From Fibrobacter succinogenes (GTDB lineage Bacteria > Fibrobacterota > Fibrobacteria > Fibrobacterales > Fibrobacteraceae), in the NCBI GenBank assembly GCA_902800815.1, contig CADCGB010000013.1, forward strand, positions 1 to 64,000: a stretch of 64,000 bases of DNA, written 5' to 3'. Positions within the stretch are counted from its first letter, which is position 1, and the number at the start of each line of letters is the position of its first letter. Under the pieces are notes generated by a model, which saw only the letters and a program-made list of their open reading frames with translations, was not told the origin of the DNA and did no database searches. Below, piece by piece: positions 50,189 through 59,022 of this stretch. The translations under genes were made by a program, and so were the position numbers.

Positions 50189-51295
50189 CTACGATTGCAT
50201 GGTACCTTCGTCGAGACCCATGATAGGCACGTACTTGACGGAGCCATCGGCATGGATAATCACGGCAACACCTGCGAGGAAGTTGAGCCAGCTCTTGTCT
50301 TCGTGGTGCTTCATTTCGAGCATCCTGTTTGTCGCGTAGACGACGAGCGGGTAGAGCATCTGGTCGTGCGAGACCACGACGCTGATGCGGCTCTGCGGGG
50401 CAACCTTTGCAAGGATGATTTCGTTCATGAACTGCGCGCCACGGGTGTCGAGGTCGTAGAAGCCGTCGTTATAGTTTATTGTCGGGTCGGTGTATTCGTT
50501 GTAAGCCCAGCGGGAAACGACATCGTACGTGGTTGCAACGCTAGCGTTGTATTCCTCAATCTTGGCGGCATCCTTTTCGAACCATCCGCCGTTCAGGTCG
50601 GCTAGAGCGGTGTGCGAAATGGTGGTTTGGCCACGGCCCTGGGCGATAGCCATGCAGGTCTGCAGGGTACGTTCGATTTCGGAATGCCAGAACTTGATTT
50701 CTTCGGTGCTGGCAATCTTCTTGCCGACTTCGCTAGCCTGGATGTATCCGAGGCCAGTCAAGAGACCGCCTTCTTCAGACTTGGTACGGTGGGCGTGACG
50801 GAGGATGAAAACGGCCTTGTCGGTCGGCTGGATTGCCGCGAAAACCTTCTGGATGCCGACGAAGCTGGTGTAGGCGGCCGCGTTCGGGTCGAACGGGGAC
50901 GTGTCGCTATCGTCTAGGACGTTGCCTGCAAATTCGCCTTTGCAGGTGACCTTGACGCCCGAACCGAATGTAAGGGGCTCGGAGACACAGCCCATGTCCG
51001 GGACGTTGACTGCTTCGGTCGTGAATTCGGTTGCAGGTGCGACGCTCCCGCTAGAGGGAACCTGGCTAGGGCCGACAGGGCCCGTGCTCGAGGAAGATGT
51101 CAAGAGGTCGGCGGAACTGCCGGGAATGTCCGGGTTTACGCCGGAAGAAGTACCGGGAAGAGCGTCGGAGGAACCCGGCTGTTCGATGCCGGAACTCGGG
51201 GTCGTGTTGTCGGGACCGCTGGAACTGTCGTCACCGCAGGCGGTGAGAGCCAGGGCGGCAAACAGGGAAATGGGTAATGCTGCGATTTTTTTCAT
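50189..51295 (-). CDS. Lipoprotein with histidine phosphatase-like domain
   Basis: A 368-residue protein. Lipobox LALTAC (Cys 20), then a Ser/Gly/Pro linker to about residue 85. The rest is a histidine phosphatase fold: FILRHAHRTKSEEGGLLTGLG (RHA instead of RHG) and ISVVVSHDQMLYPL with the second catalytic His. IERTLQTCMAIAQG carries the expected Arg. So a phosphatase of branch 1 type with a Gly-to-Ala change, anchored on the outer membrane. GAGG lies 7 nt before the ATG. Substrate unknown. Confidence 0.82.
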   Translation of the reverse strand: MKKIAALPISLFAALALTACGDDSSSGPDNTTPSSGIEQPGSSDALPGTSSGVNPDIPGSSADLLTSSSSTGPVGPSQVPSSGSVAPATEFTTEAVNVPDMGCVSEPLTFGSGVKVTCKGEFAGNVLDDSDTSPFDPNAAAYTSFVGIQKVFAAIQPTDKAVFILRHAHRTKSEEGGLLTGLGYIQASEVGKKIASTEEIKFWHSEIERTLQTCMAIAQGRGQTTISHTALADLNGGWFEKDAAKIEEYNASVATTYDVVSRWAYNEYTDPTINYNDGFYDLDTRGAQFMNEIILAKVAPQSRISVVVSHDQMLYPLVVYATNRMLEMKHHEDKSWLNFLAGVAVIIHADGSVKYVPIMGLDEGTMQS

Positions 51296-51417
51296 GTCTA
51301 ACCTCGCGTTAGCCCCCTTGGGGCGAAATTTTATATTCTATATGTAATTTATTGCACCTCGATTTACAAGTAAAAATTTGGCAAAAGGTGCCCCAAAACG
51401 CCCTTTTGTGGCAATTT

Positions 51418-52200
51418 TCACTTCTTTTCGCCCGAATACGATGCGTCTGCGCGCTCGTTGCGGCGCTTGAGTTCCTGGTTCAGCGGCCAGTAGATGCATG
51501 CGAACAGGGCATACCCGCACAGGAGCACTATCCAGTGGTTCAGGTGGAGGAGCGTCTCGAGGTAGCGCATCTCGATAAACATGATCGGGCCCGCAATGAG
51601 GAACAGCGGGAGTTGCCTGCACTGGTCGCCCAGGGAATAGCGGCTCTCGTAGCTCACGATGGAGTTCATCATTGGGAAACTCGTGCAGAAACCGCCCATG
51701 AGGTGCTTGATGACCATGAGACCCGAGACGACGCCCGCGATGGCTGGGGCCTTGATGTACACGGGGAGCGGGGTCTTGTACCGCACGCCGGACTTGTATT
51801 TCTGCTTCTGGAAGAGTATTACCCCTACGGTGAAGTCAAATGCGCACACCCCGAGGAACATGGCCTCGGTATCGGGGACTATGGGCATCAGGAATGTGCC
51901 GAGGGCGACAAAGAAGGCGAGCCCGAGCGCGATGGAGGGAATAATCGGGATTTTGACCTTGTAGTGGAGGATTCGCACGATATGTACGTAGAGAAAGCAC
52001 ATGAACCCCGAAATGGCGTTTGCGGCCCCCATCGGGAGCCCGACGGCGATATAGGCGAACCCGCAGGGGATGGGGATCGTGGCGGCAACGGCCTTGAGCT
52101 GGGGGTCCTTGGTGTAGGCGCTGAAAACGCCGAGGGCGGTCACCATGAACACGAGCAGCCAGTCGTAAAACGCGAAATGGAGGTTGAGGCTTTCCAACAT
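51418..52200 (-). CDS. Integral membrane protein of unknown function
   Basis: A 260-residue protein with about seven or eight hydrophobic helices (residues 13-32, 38-57, 62-80, 84-105, 110-128, 147-165, 188-210, 218-238). It has a Gly/Pro-rich second helix and a basic C-terminus. I do not recognise a family. It diverges from hppA; 105 nt lie between the two starts. The 122 nt between it and the next lipoprotein hold only that gene's likely promoter. Confidence 0.72.
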   Translation of the reverse strand: MLESLNLHFAFYDWLLVFMVTALGVFSAYTKDPQLKAVAATIPIPCGFAYIAVGLPMGAANAISGFMCFLYVHIVRILHYKVKIPIIPSIALGLAFFVALGTFLMPIVPDTEAMFLGVCAFDFTVGVILFQKQKYKSGVRYKTPLPVYIKAPAIAGVVSGLMVIKHLMGGFCTSFPMMNSIVSYESRYSLGDQCRQLPLFLIAGPIMFIEMRYLETLLHLNHWIVLLCGYALFACIYWPLNQELKRRNERADASYSGEKK

Positions 52201-52305
52201 GGAGTGAAAATTTAAAAAAAATAGTCCTTTTCGGCTTTTTTGGGTATAGATTTATTTTGGCGGGCTTTGCCCGTATCGGTAAAATTATAGGCAAGCGAGG
52301 TACAA

Positions 52306-54675
52306 ATGCTCTCAATTCCATTTTATTGGTATTTTGTCCCGGTTGCAGCGTTGATTGCGCTGGGAATGGCGTTTTTCTTCTACCGGTTCATGAAGCGGCA
52401 GCCCGACGGTACCCGCAAGATGAAGGCGATTGCGCACTTTGTGCGTGTGGGTGCGTTTGCCTACCTCAGACGGCAATACAAGACGGTTTCCATCGTATTT
52501 GCCGTACTTTTCGTGATATTCGTGGTGCTTGCGATTATGGGCATCCAGAACCCGTTCGTGCCGGTGGCCTTCCTGACGGGCGGCTTCTTCAGCGGGCTTT
52601 GTGGATTCCTGGGCATGAAGACGGCGACTTACGCGAGTTCCCGTACGGCGAATGGCGCTATTAGCAGCCTGAACCGCGGGCTTGTCATCGCGTTCCGTAG
52701 CGGTGCGGTGATGGGGCTCGTGGTGGTCGGTTTCGGCTTGCTCGATATTTCGGCCTGGTTTTTTGCGCTTAACTTTATCTACGACCATAACGTGTGGAAC
52801 TTCGGTGCCGATGTGGCCACAAAGCTCTCGCTCGGGGCCTGGAACGCCGATATGGTAAATAATGCCGAGTGGGCGCATGCGAAGATGGTGGAAATCACCA
52901 CGACCATGCTTACTTTCGGGATGGGTGCCTCCCTGCAGGCGCTGTTCGCCCGCGTGGGTGGCGGTATCTACACGAAGGCGGCCGATGTCGGCGCCGACCT
53001 TGTGGGCAAGGTCGAGGCGGGCATCCCCGAGGATGACCCGCGCAACCCGGCGACCATTGCAGATAATGTCGGTGATAACGTGGGGGATGTCGCCGGGATG
53101 GGCGCCGACCTCTATGAATCCTACTGCGGGTCTATCCTCTCGACGGCTGCCCTCGGGGCGGCCCTCCCGATGGGCGGCATGAAACTCGTCATTGCCCCGA
53201 TGGTGGTGGCGGCAATCGGCATATTGCTTTCGCTCGTGGGCATATACGCGGTTCGCACGAAGGAGACTGCCGATACGAAGTCGCTGTTGCGTTCGCTCCT
53301 TACGGGGACGCTTGGGTCCTCGGTGCTAATCCTCGTGGCGCTCTTCGTGCTCGTGCAACTTGACTTTATCTCAATGGGAATCTTCGGTTCCGTGCTCTCG
53401 GGCCTTGCCGCGGGTATCCTTATCGGGCAGTTTACCGAGCACTACACTTCCGATGCATATAAGCCCACGCGCGGCATCGCGGGCCAGGCGAGGCTCGGCG
53501 CCGCGACGACGATTATCGACGGCATCTCCGTCGGTATGTTCTCCACGGGGCTCCCGGTGGTGACGATTGTGGTGGGTATCATCTTCTCGTTCGGCTGCTC
53601 CGGCGGTTTCGAGAACATGGCAATGGGTCTCTACGGTGTGGGCTTTGCCGCGGTGGGCATGCTGAGTACGCTCGGCATCACGCTTGCGACCGATGCGTTC
53701 GGGCCGATTGCCGACAATGCGGGTGGTAACGCCGAGATGGCGGGCCTCGACCCCGAAGTGCGCGCCCGTACCGACGAACTCGACATGCTGGGCAACACGA
53801 CCGCCGCGACGGGCAAGGGATTCGCGATAGGCTCTGCCGCCCTTACCGCGATGGCACTCCTTGCGTCTTACGTGGAAGAAGTGAAGATTTGGCTTGGGCA
53901 CTTAGCGACCTCTGCGGAGGGCGTGTGGAAGGTGGGCTCCGTCGCGTTTGCGAACGGCGCGAATGACCTTGCCAATGCGCTCTCGGGCGTTGCTGGCGTC
54001 AAGTTCCTGGACGGCGGCACGCGTGCGATTGCCGAGAACGGCGACCTGCTCGGTATGGTCGCAAGCAAGGTGAACTATGCAGACTTCATGCAGATTTACA
54101 ACCTGAACCTGATGAACCCCATGCTGCTCGGCGGCCTGTTCATCGGCGCAATGATGACGTTCGTGTTCTGCGCACTCACCATCAAGGCTGTGGGACGTGC
54201 GGCTAGCGCGATGGTGGAGGAAGTACGCCGCCAGTTCCGCGAGATTCCGGGAATCATGGAGGGTACCGCCGAGCCGAACTACGCGCGCTGCGTGGATATC
54301 TCGACGACGGGAGCCCAGCACGAGATGATTTTGCCGTCGATCCTTGCGGTGGTCGTGCCTGTGCTGGTGGGGCTCTTCATGGGTGTTGCAGGTGTGTTCG
54401 GGCTGTTGGCCGGCGGGCTTGCGAGCGGGTTTGCGCTTGCGACGATGCTTAACAACGCGGGTGGCGCCTGGGATAACGCGAAGAAGTTTGTCGAGAAGGG
54501 CAACTACGGTGGCAAGGGTTCCGATACGCACAAGGCTGCTGTGGTGGGCGATACCGTGGGCGACCCGTTCAAGGATACCGCAGGTCCCTCGCTCAACATC
54601 CTCATCAAGCTCATGACCATGGTGAGCGTCGTGTTCGCCGGCGTCATAGTCCGCTTCGGCGATATGTTTTTTTAG
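52306..54675 (+). CDS. hppA: Membrane-bound proton/sodium-translocating pyrophosphatase
   Basis: A 789-residue pump with about 16 helices that uses pyrophosphate to move H+ or Na+. The substrate site DVGADLVGKVE is at about 229, followed by the acidic IPEDDPRNPATIADNVGDN. NTTAATGKG at about 497 has Ala at the position that separates K+-dependent (Ala) from K+-independent (Lys) enzymes, so this one should need K+. The C-terminal GDTVGDPFKDTAGPSLNIL is the second conserved site. A GAGG site precedes the ATG. Na+ or H+ cannot be told by eye. The last 90 bp are copied at 56500. Confidence 0.95.
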   Translation: MLSIPFYWYFVPVAALIALGMAFFFYRFMKRQPDGTRKMKAIAHFVRVGAFAYLRRQYKTVSIVFAVLFVIFVVLAIMGIQNPFVPVAFLTGGFFSGLCGFLGMKTATYASSRTANGAISSLNRGLVIAFRSGAVMGLVVVGFGLLDISAWFFALNFIYDHNVWNFGADVATKLSLGAWNADMVNNAEWAHAKMVEITTTMLTFGMGASLQALFARVGGGIYTKAADVGADLVGKVEAGIPEDDPRNPATIADNVGDNVGDVAGMGADLYESYCGSILSTAALGAALPMGGMKLVIAPMVVAAIGILLSLVGIYAVRTKETADTKSLLRSLLTGTLGSSVLILVALFVLVQLDFISMGIFGSVLSGLAAGILIGQFTEHYTSDAYKPTRGIAGQARLGAATTIIDGISVGMFSTGLPVVTIVVGIIFSFGCSGGFENMAMGLYGVGFAAVGMLSTLGITLATDAFGPIADNAGGNAEMAGLDPEVRARTDELDMLGNTTAATGKGFAIGSAALTAMALLASYVEEVKIWLGHLATSAEGVWKVGSVAFANGANDLANALSGVAGVKFLDGGTRAIAENGDLLGMVASKVNYADFMQIYNLNLMNPMLLGGLFIGAMMTFVFCALTIKAVGRAASAMVEEVRRQFREIPGIMEGTAEPNYARCVDISTTGAQHEMILPSILAVVVPVLVGLFMGVAGVFGLLAGGLASGFALATMLNNAGGAWDNAKKFVEKGNYGGKGSDTHKAAVVGDTVGDPFKDTAGPSLNILIKLMTMVSVVFAGVIVRFGDMFF

Positions 54676-54709
54676 TGGCTATTGGTCAATAGTCATTTGA
54701 CAGTAGTTG

Positions 54710-54737
54710 TTGGTTGAAAATTTCCTTTTATTATATT
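54710..54737 (+). promoter_or_regulatory. Promoter of the first FISUMP gene
   Basis: TTGGTT (54710), 16-nt spacer, TATATT (54732-54737), continuing as TATATTTG. A closely similar stretch precedes the second FISUMP gene. Confidence 0.5.
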
Positions 54738-54758
54738 TGAAATATAATAGGAGGAAAT

Positions 54759-56351
54759 GTGCGTTCCCTGTGGCTTTACATTCTTATTTGTGCGGCGCTG
54801 TTTGTCGCCTGTAACGACGATGATGACTTTGCAACACGTGCTTCGGATGATGAACCGTCTAAAGTCAAGTCTAGCAGTTCGGTGAAGTCGTCGAGTTCGT
54901 ATAGGGCAAAATCCTCTAGTTCGGTTACACAGGCTGTCTTTTGCAAGACAGAAGCGGAGGATGTCTGCGAATATGGAACCCTGACGGACGAGCGTGATGG
55001 CCAAACCTACAAGACGGTGAAGATTGGCGACCAGTGGTGGATGGCCGAAAACCTCAACTATGCGGCCTTGGAACCGACGGCGTGGGAAGATTCTTCGAGT
55101 TTCTGTTACGACAATAAGCCGGCCCATTGCAAGATATATGGTAGGCTGTACACCTGGGCGGCTGCGGTGGGCAAGTCCGATGGTGAATGTGGCTATGGAA
55201 AGAAATGCTCCCTGCCTGCGAAGAATGTCCAGGGTGTTTGCCCTGATGGTTGGCACCTGCCTAGCGAACGGGATATCATACACTTGATTCGGGCTACGGA
55301 TGAATATTCCCATGTTGGTACAAACTTGAAAGCCTTCACTGGCTGGCTGGGGTATGGAAGTGGTCCGGGTAATGGTACCGATGACTACGGGTTCTCGGGA
55401 CTGCCTTCCGGCATCAAGACCTTTGATGCGGATTATCGGTATGAGGGTATCTACACGTATTTCTGGAGTTCAACGGAAATCGATGCATACCACGCTCACA
55501 CGATGTCCTTGCGACCCGATCGCTATCTCATGCTTTTTGATTATACAAAGTTCCGTGCCTATTCTGTCCGCTGTCTCAAGGATTCCGCTGATGACTGGGA
55601 CAATGATGACGATGACTGGGACAATGATGACGGTACTGATGACGTGACAAACACTGTGACCATGACGATGCCCTGCAAGACCAAAACGAAAGATGATTGC
55701 GAATACGGTTCGCTGACCGATAAGCGCGATGGACGGACGTACAGGACGGTGAAGATAGGTGACCTGTGGTGGATGGCCGAAAACCTCAGTTACCCGTATC
55801 TGCAACCGACATCGAAGCAGGATTCATCGAGTTTCTGTGTGAATAACGATTCCGCGTTGTGCGACACGCTTGGGCGCTTGTACCTATGGAGTGCCGCTAT
55901 GGATAGCGCTGCACTATTTGGCTCGGACGGCAAGGGGTGTGGAATGGATGGGCTCTGTTCTGCTAACGGTGTTGTCCGCGGCGTGTGCCCGGAAGGCTGG
56001 CATTTACCCGATACGGTGGAATTTAGTAATCTCGTCATTGCGGCGGGTGGCGAGCTTGAGGCCGGCTTAATGTTGAAATCTACATCTGGTTGGGACTATG
56101 ATAAGGGGAAAAGGGGTGGTATAGACGCCTTTGGGTTTACGGCTGTGCCTGCCGGATTATGGGTGGAAAATGAAAATAATCCAAAGGATTACCGAGCCCA
56201 AGGGGCGTCAGCAATCTACTGGACTTCTACAATGGACCATCGCGATAACAACCAGGCTCACAATTGGGAATTCCGTGATGAGTATGATGATGTTTCTAAG
56301 TGGAGCACTTATGTGGATGACGCTTATTCTGTCCGCTGTGTAAAGGACTAA
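54759..56351 (+). CDS. FISUMP (TIGR02145) lipoprotein with two domains
   Basis: A 530-residue lipoprotein. The signal has a lipobox-like ALFVAC (Cys about 18), then a poly-Ser linker (29-55). Two FISUMP domains follow: about 65-270 and 305-530. Each shows DRDGQTYKTVKIGDQWWMAE-type, GVCPDGWHLPS, and a closing YSVRCLKD or YSVRCVKD motif. They are joined by an Asp/Asn/Trp-rich link with a 21-bp tandem repeat. FISUMP is the major Fibrobacter paralogous domain and its role is unknown. The start is GTG at 54759 after AGGAGG; the ATG at 54757 is in another frame. Confidence 0.9.
   Translation: MRSLWLYILICAALFVACNDDDDFATRASDDEPSKVKSSSSVKSSSSYRAKSSSSVTQAVFCKTEAEDVCEYGTLTDERDGQTYKTVKIGDQWWMAENLNYAALEPTAWEDSSSFCYDNKPAHCKIYGRLYTWAAAVGKSDGECGYGKKCSLPAKNVQGVCPDGWHLPSERDIIHLIRATDEYSHVGTNLKAFTGWLGYGSGPGNGTDDYGFSGLPSGIKTFDADYRYEGIYTYFWSSTEIDAYHAHTMSLRPDRYLMLFDYTKFRAYSVRCLKDSADDWDNDDDDWDNDDGTDDVTNTVTMTMPCKTKTKDDCEYGSLTDKRDGRTYRTVKIGDLWWMAENLSYPYLQPTSKQDSSSFCVNNDSALCDTLGRLYLWSAAMDSAALFGSDGKGCGMDGLCSANGVVRGVCPEGWHLPDTVEFSNLVIAAGGELEAGLMLKSTSGWDYDKGKRGGIDAFGFTAVPAGLWVENENNPKDYRAQGASAIYWTSTMDHRDNNQAHNWEFRDEYDDVSKWSTYVDDAYSVRCVKD
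55590..55631 (+). repeat. 21-bp tandem repeat in the FISUMP linker
   Basis: Two copies of GATGACTGGGACAATGATGA plus C in direct tandem, encoding DDWDNDD twice between the two FISUMP domains. Confidence 0.85.
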
Positions 56352-56368
56352 TTCTATATTTGTCCACG

Positions 56369-56499
56369 ATGAAAATCCTGTTCACAGACCTTGACGGCAC
56401 GCTCCTGACCGACGACAAACGCATTTCGGAAACCGATATGTGCTCTATCCGCGCGATGATCGATGCGGGCCACAAGTTCGTGATGACTACAGGCAGGCC
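56369..56499 (+). pseudogene. 5' fragment of the HAD phosphatase gene (duplication relic)
   Basis: 131 bp that match 57551-57681 closely (about 92% by eye), starting at the ATG and giving MKILFTDLDGTLLTDDKRIS and onward. It then breaks abruptly into hppA sequence. It cannot make a working enzyme. Confidence 0.9.
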
Positions 56500-56588
56500 C
56501 CTCGCTCAACATCCTCATCAAGCTCATGACCATGGTGAGTGTCGTGTTTGCCGGCGTCATCGTCCGCTTCGGCAATATGTTCTTCTGA
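56500..56588 (+). pseudogene. 3' fragment of hppA (duplication relic)
   Basis: About 89 bp matching 54588-54676, the last coding bases and stop of hppA, with few differences. It joins directly to the HAD fragment at a junction with short shared sequence (CTCGCTCA-like). It is in another frame than the HAD fragment. Confidence 0.9.
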
Positions 56589-56594
56589 TTGTCC

Positions 56595-56622
56595 TTGACT
56601 TTAAATTCTTCTTTATTATATT
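56595..56622 (+). promoter_or_regulatory. Promoter of the second FISUMP gene
   Basis: TTGACT (56595), 16-nt spacer, TATATT (56617-56622). Duplicate of the promoter at 54710. Confidence 0.65.
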
Positions 56623-56645
56623 TTTGAAATATAAAAGGAGGATAT

Positions 56646-57533
56646 ATGACAAATTTATGGTGTCATCCTGGAAGGAGCCGCAGGCGACTGATAGGATCCA
56701 TTGCGTTTCTTTGCGCGGCGATCCTTGTCGCTTGTAGCGACGACGGCAGCGATTTCGCGACGAAGCCTTCGGGCGAATCTTCCTCGATTAAGTCCAGCAG
56801 TTCGGTGAACTCTTCGGGTTCTGAAGATAAAGGGAATCGGTGTGATATCGAAACTGACAAGAACTGTATGAAAGACCGCCGCGACGGTCAAACCTACAGG
56901 ACCGTTACAATCGGCGATCAGGTGTGGATGGCGGAGAACCTCAACTATGCGTACATAGATATTCCCTATAGCTATAGCAATCGCCTTGGTAGAGTCATTT
57001 ATTCTGATTCAACTAGCTGGTGCTACGACAACATTCCTGCCAACTGCGCTGAGTATGGTCGCCTATATACCTGGGCGGCTGCCATGGATAGCGTGGGTGT
57101 CTGGAGTACAAACGGCAAGGACTGTGGCCTTGGCACGATATGCTCGCCGACAATCCCTGTGCGTGGAATATGCCCCGAGGGATGGCACCTGCCTAGCAAT
57201 GAGGAATGGGAAACATTGTTCACTGCAGTTGGGGGTATGTCGGTTGCTGGTACAAAACTCAAGTCTATGTCTGGATGGTCTAAGAGTGGCAACGGCACGG
57301 ATGAATTCGGCTTCAAGGCGCTTCCTGCAGGATTTCGTTATGATGACAAAGAGCTTTTTGACGGAAAGGGCGTGGAGCTGCACTTATGGAGCTCTACAGA
57401 GTACGAAGGTCCTACGGAGGATGAGGGAAAATTTGTGTCCGGAATTTCCTGGACCTATGCTTACGATCATGCATATCGAAATGACAAAAGAGAAAAGAAC
57501 TCCGCGTTCTCCGTCCGTTGCGTGAAGGACTAA
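56646..57533 (+). CDS. FISUMP (TIGR02145) lipoprotein with one domain
   Basis: A 295-residue paralogue of the 54759 protein, arisen with it by tandem duplication. The lipobox is AILVAC (Cys about 31), then a poly-Ser linker and one FISUMP domain (about 75-295; MKDRRDGQTYRTVTIGDQVW, GICPEGWHLPS, FSVRCVKD). Its signal peptide n-region (CHPGRSRRRLIG) is encoded by a palindromic repeat copy at 56661-56700, absent from the sister gene. AGGAGG lies 4 nt before the ATG. Confidence 0.9.
   Translation: MTNLWCHPGRSRRRLIGSIAFLCAAILVACSDDGSDFATKPSGESSSIKSSSSVNSSGSEDKGNRCDIETDKNCMKDRRDGQTYRTVTIGDQVWMAENLNYAYIDIPYSYSNRLGRVIYSDSTSWCYDNIPANCAEYGRLYTWAAAMDSVGVWSTNGKDCGLGTICSPTIPVRGICPEGWHLPSNEEWETLFTAVGGMSVAGTKLKSMSGWSKSGNGTDEFGFKALPAGFRYDDKELFDGKGVELHLWSSTEYEGPTEDEGKFVSGISWTYAYDHAYRNDKREKNSAFSVRCVKD
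56661..56700 (+). repeat. Palindromic repeat copy D, in the signal peptide codons
   Basis: TGTCATCCTGGAAGGAGCCG and onward to ATAGGATCCA. It aligns with repeat copy A in hrpA (60242-60279), with a 2-nt length difference and few mismatches. Confidence 0.8.
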
Positions 57534-57550
57534 TTCTATATTTGCCCGCG

Positions 57551-58381
57551 ATGAAAATTCTGTTCACAGACCTTGACGGCACGCTCCTGACCGACGACAA
57601 GCGCATCTCTGAAACCGACATGCGCTCTATCCGCATGATGATCGATGCGGGCCACAAGTTCGTGATGACTACAGGCCGGCCGCTCACGAGCGTCAAGCAA
57701 CTGGCGGAGCAGTACGGGTTCCTGGAGCCGGGATTTTTCCTCGTGAGTTTCAACGGCGGGCTCATCTACGATTGCGGCGAAAAGAAGCCGATTCTCACAC
57801 GCTACATTCCCGTCGACGAAGTCAAGGCCATCATGGATGCCGCGCACGCCCGCGGGATGCACGCGCACACCTACTCGGGCGACCTCGTTGTCTCGGAATA
57901 CGAGACGGAGCAGCTCAAGACGTATTGTCGCCTGATGAAGATGGATTACATGGTGGTGAAGGACATCCGCGAGTATTACGGCGAGTTCGTGAATGTCGTG
58001 GTGAAGCCCCCCATCAAGGTGAACATCATTACTCCCTTCGAACATTCTGGTCTCGTGGATTTCCGCACCGAGATGCGGAAGACTACCGAGGGCAAGCTTT
58101 TCGACGTTTTCAGCAAGCCCGAGATGCTCGAGTTTTCGCACATGCAGAGCAACAAGGGCGATGCGGTGAAGTTCATGGCGGATTTTTACAAGGTGCCGAT
58201 TGCCGATACGATTGCGGTGGGCGACGAAGAGAACGATTGCCCGATGATCGAGGCGGCGGGTGTCGGTGTCGCGATGGCGAACGCTTCGCCGGTGGCGAAG
58301 GACATTGCCGATTACGTGACGGTAAACGACAATAACCATTCGGGAATTACCGAGGTTATCGAGAAGTTCGTGCTTGGCTAG
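57551..58381 (+). CDS. HAD-superfamily Cof-type sugar phosphatase
   Basis: A 276-residue hydrolase of the Cof/YidA type (HAD subfamily IIB). Catalytic DLDGTLLTDDKRIS at 7-20 (nucleophile Asp), TTGRP (motif II), the cap domain (about 85-190), Lys in QSNKGDAVKFM, and GDEENDCPMIEAAG (motif IV). Likely dephosphorylates sugar phosphates. The ATG at 57551 is the start; a frame opening at 57518 overlaps the previous gene. A 5' relic copy lies at 56369. Confidence 0.9.
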   Translation: MKILFTDLDGTLLTDDKRISETDMRSIRMMIDAGHKFVMTTGRPLTSVKQLAEQYGFLEPGFFLVSFNGGLIYDCGEKKPILTRYIPVDEVKAIMDAAHARGMHAHTYSGDLVVSEYETEQLKTYCRLMKMDYMVVKDIREYYGEFVNVVVKPPIKVNIITPFEHSGLVDFRTEMRKTTEGKLFDVFSKPEMLEFSHMQSNKGDAVKFMADFYKVPIADTIAVGDEENDCPMIEAAGVGVAMANASPVAKDIADYVTVNDNNHSGITEVIEKFVLG

Positions 58382-58393
58382 GGATAGAAAAAT

Positions 58394-58987
58394 ATGCCAT
58401 ACATTTATAGGATTGTTCTTGTAGTTCTCGCCTGTGCTGCAATCACTGTGGCGGACCCCATAAAAGGCAAGATGAGGGATCCGCGCGATGGAAAAATGTA
58501 CAGAACGATCTCGTTCAATAGACCGGATGACGAACTTTGGACATGGATGACCGAGCCCTTGGGCGGTGATACTGTTCATTATATGTACAAGGATGTGGGA
58601 ATTGTCTGTCCCGATGGTTGGCGACTTCCAACCCTGATGGAATCTTTGTTTTTGATAGATGTCTTGGAAGGCGAAAAGACTGAAATATACTCATCATCTT
58701 TCAAATTTTCTGTGGATCTACAAAATGCGAAGAAATATGATTTGCTTTCTAACATATTTTTTGTTACATCTGACGGTTATGCAGTCGCGATTGAAATAGA
58801 TCCTGAAAAGAGCAAGATGGGCGAAATCACGATTTTCAATATTGAATATTTCTCGAGAATGATGATGCGATTCTTTTCTAAAATTACACAGAAACCTGAA
58901 ATGACCCCGGAAAGATTTGCTCAATCAGTTGATGAAACTCCGTTTCAAGTCCACTGTGTCAAACGGACGGAATTACGTAAGAAGTAG
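58394..58987 (+). CDS. Exported protein with a decayed FISUMP domain
   Basis: A 197-residue protein. Signal peptide (MPYIYRIVLVVLACAAITVA, no clear lipobox Cys at the end). MRDPRDGKMYRTISF, VGIVCPDGWRLPT and the closing FQVHCVKR match FISUMP landmarks, but the middle is short and unlike its neighbours. It has no poly-Ser linker. The region is more AT-rich than its neighbours. Function unknown; it may be a relic kept in frame. Confidence 0.75.
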   Translation: MPYIYRIVLVVLACAAITVADPIKGKMRDPRDGKMYRTISFNRPDDELWTWMTEPLGGDTVHYMYKDVGIVCPDGWRLPTLMESLFLIDVLEGEKTEIYSSSFKFSVDLQNAKKYDLLSNIFFVTSDGYAVAIEIDPEKSKMGEITIFNIEYFSRMMMRFFSKITQKPEMTPERFAQSVDETPFQVHCVKRTELRKK

Positions 58988-59022
58988 TTTTTTTTTCTAT
59001 CTTTTGCGCTAGAGGTTTTACT

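Noticed and set aside
56360..56737. 125-codon frame as a real small HAD protein
   Set aside because: Only the first 44 residues are HAD; the rest reads hppA sequence in the wrong frame and then the FISUMP promoter.
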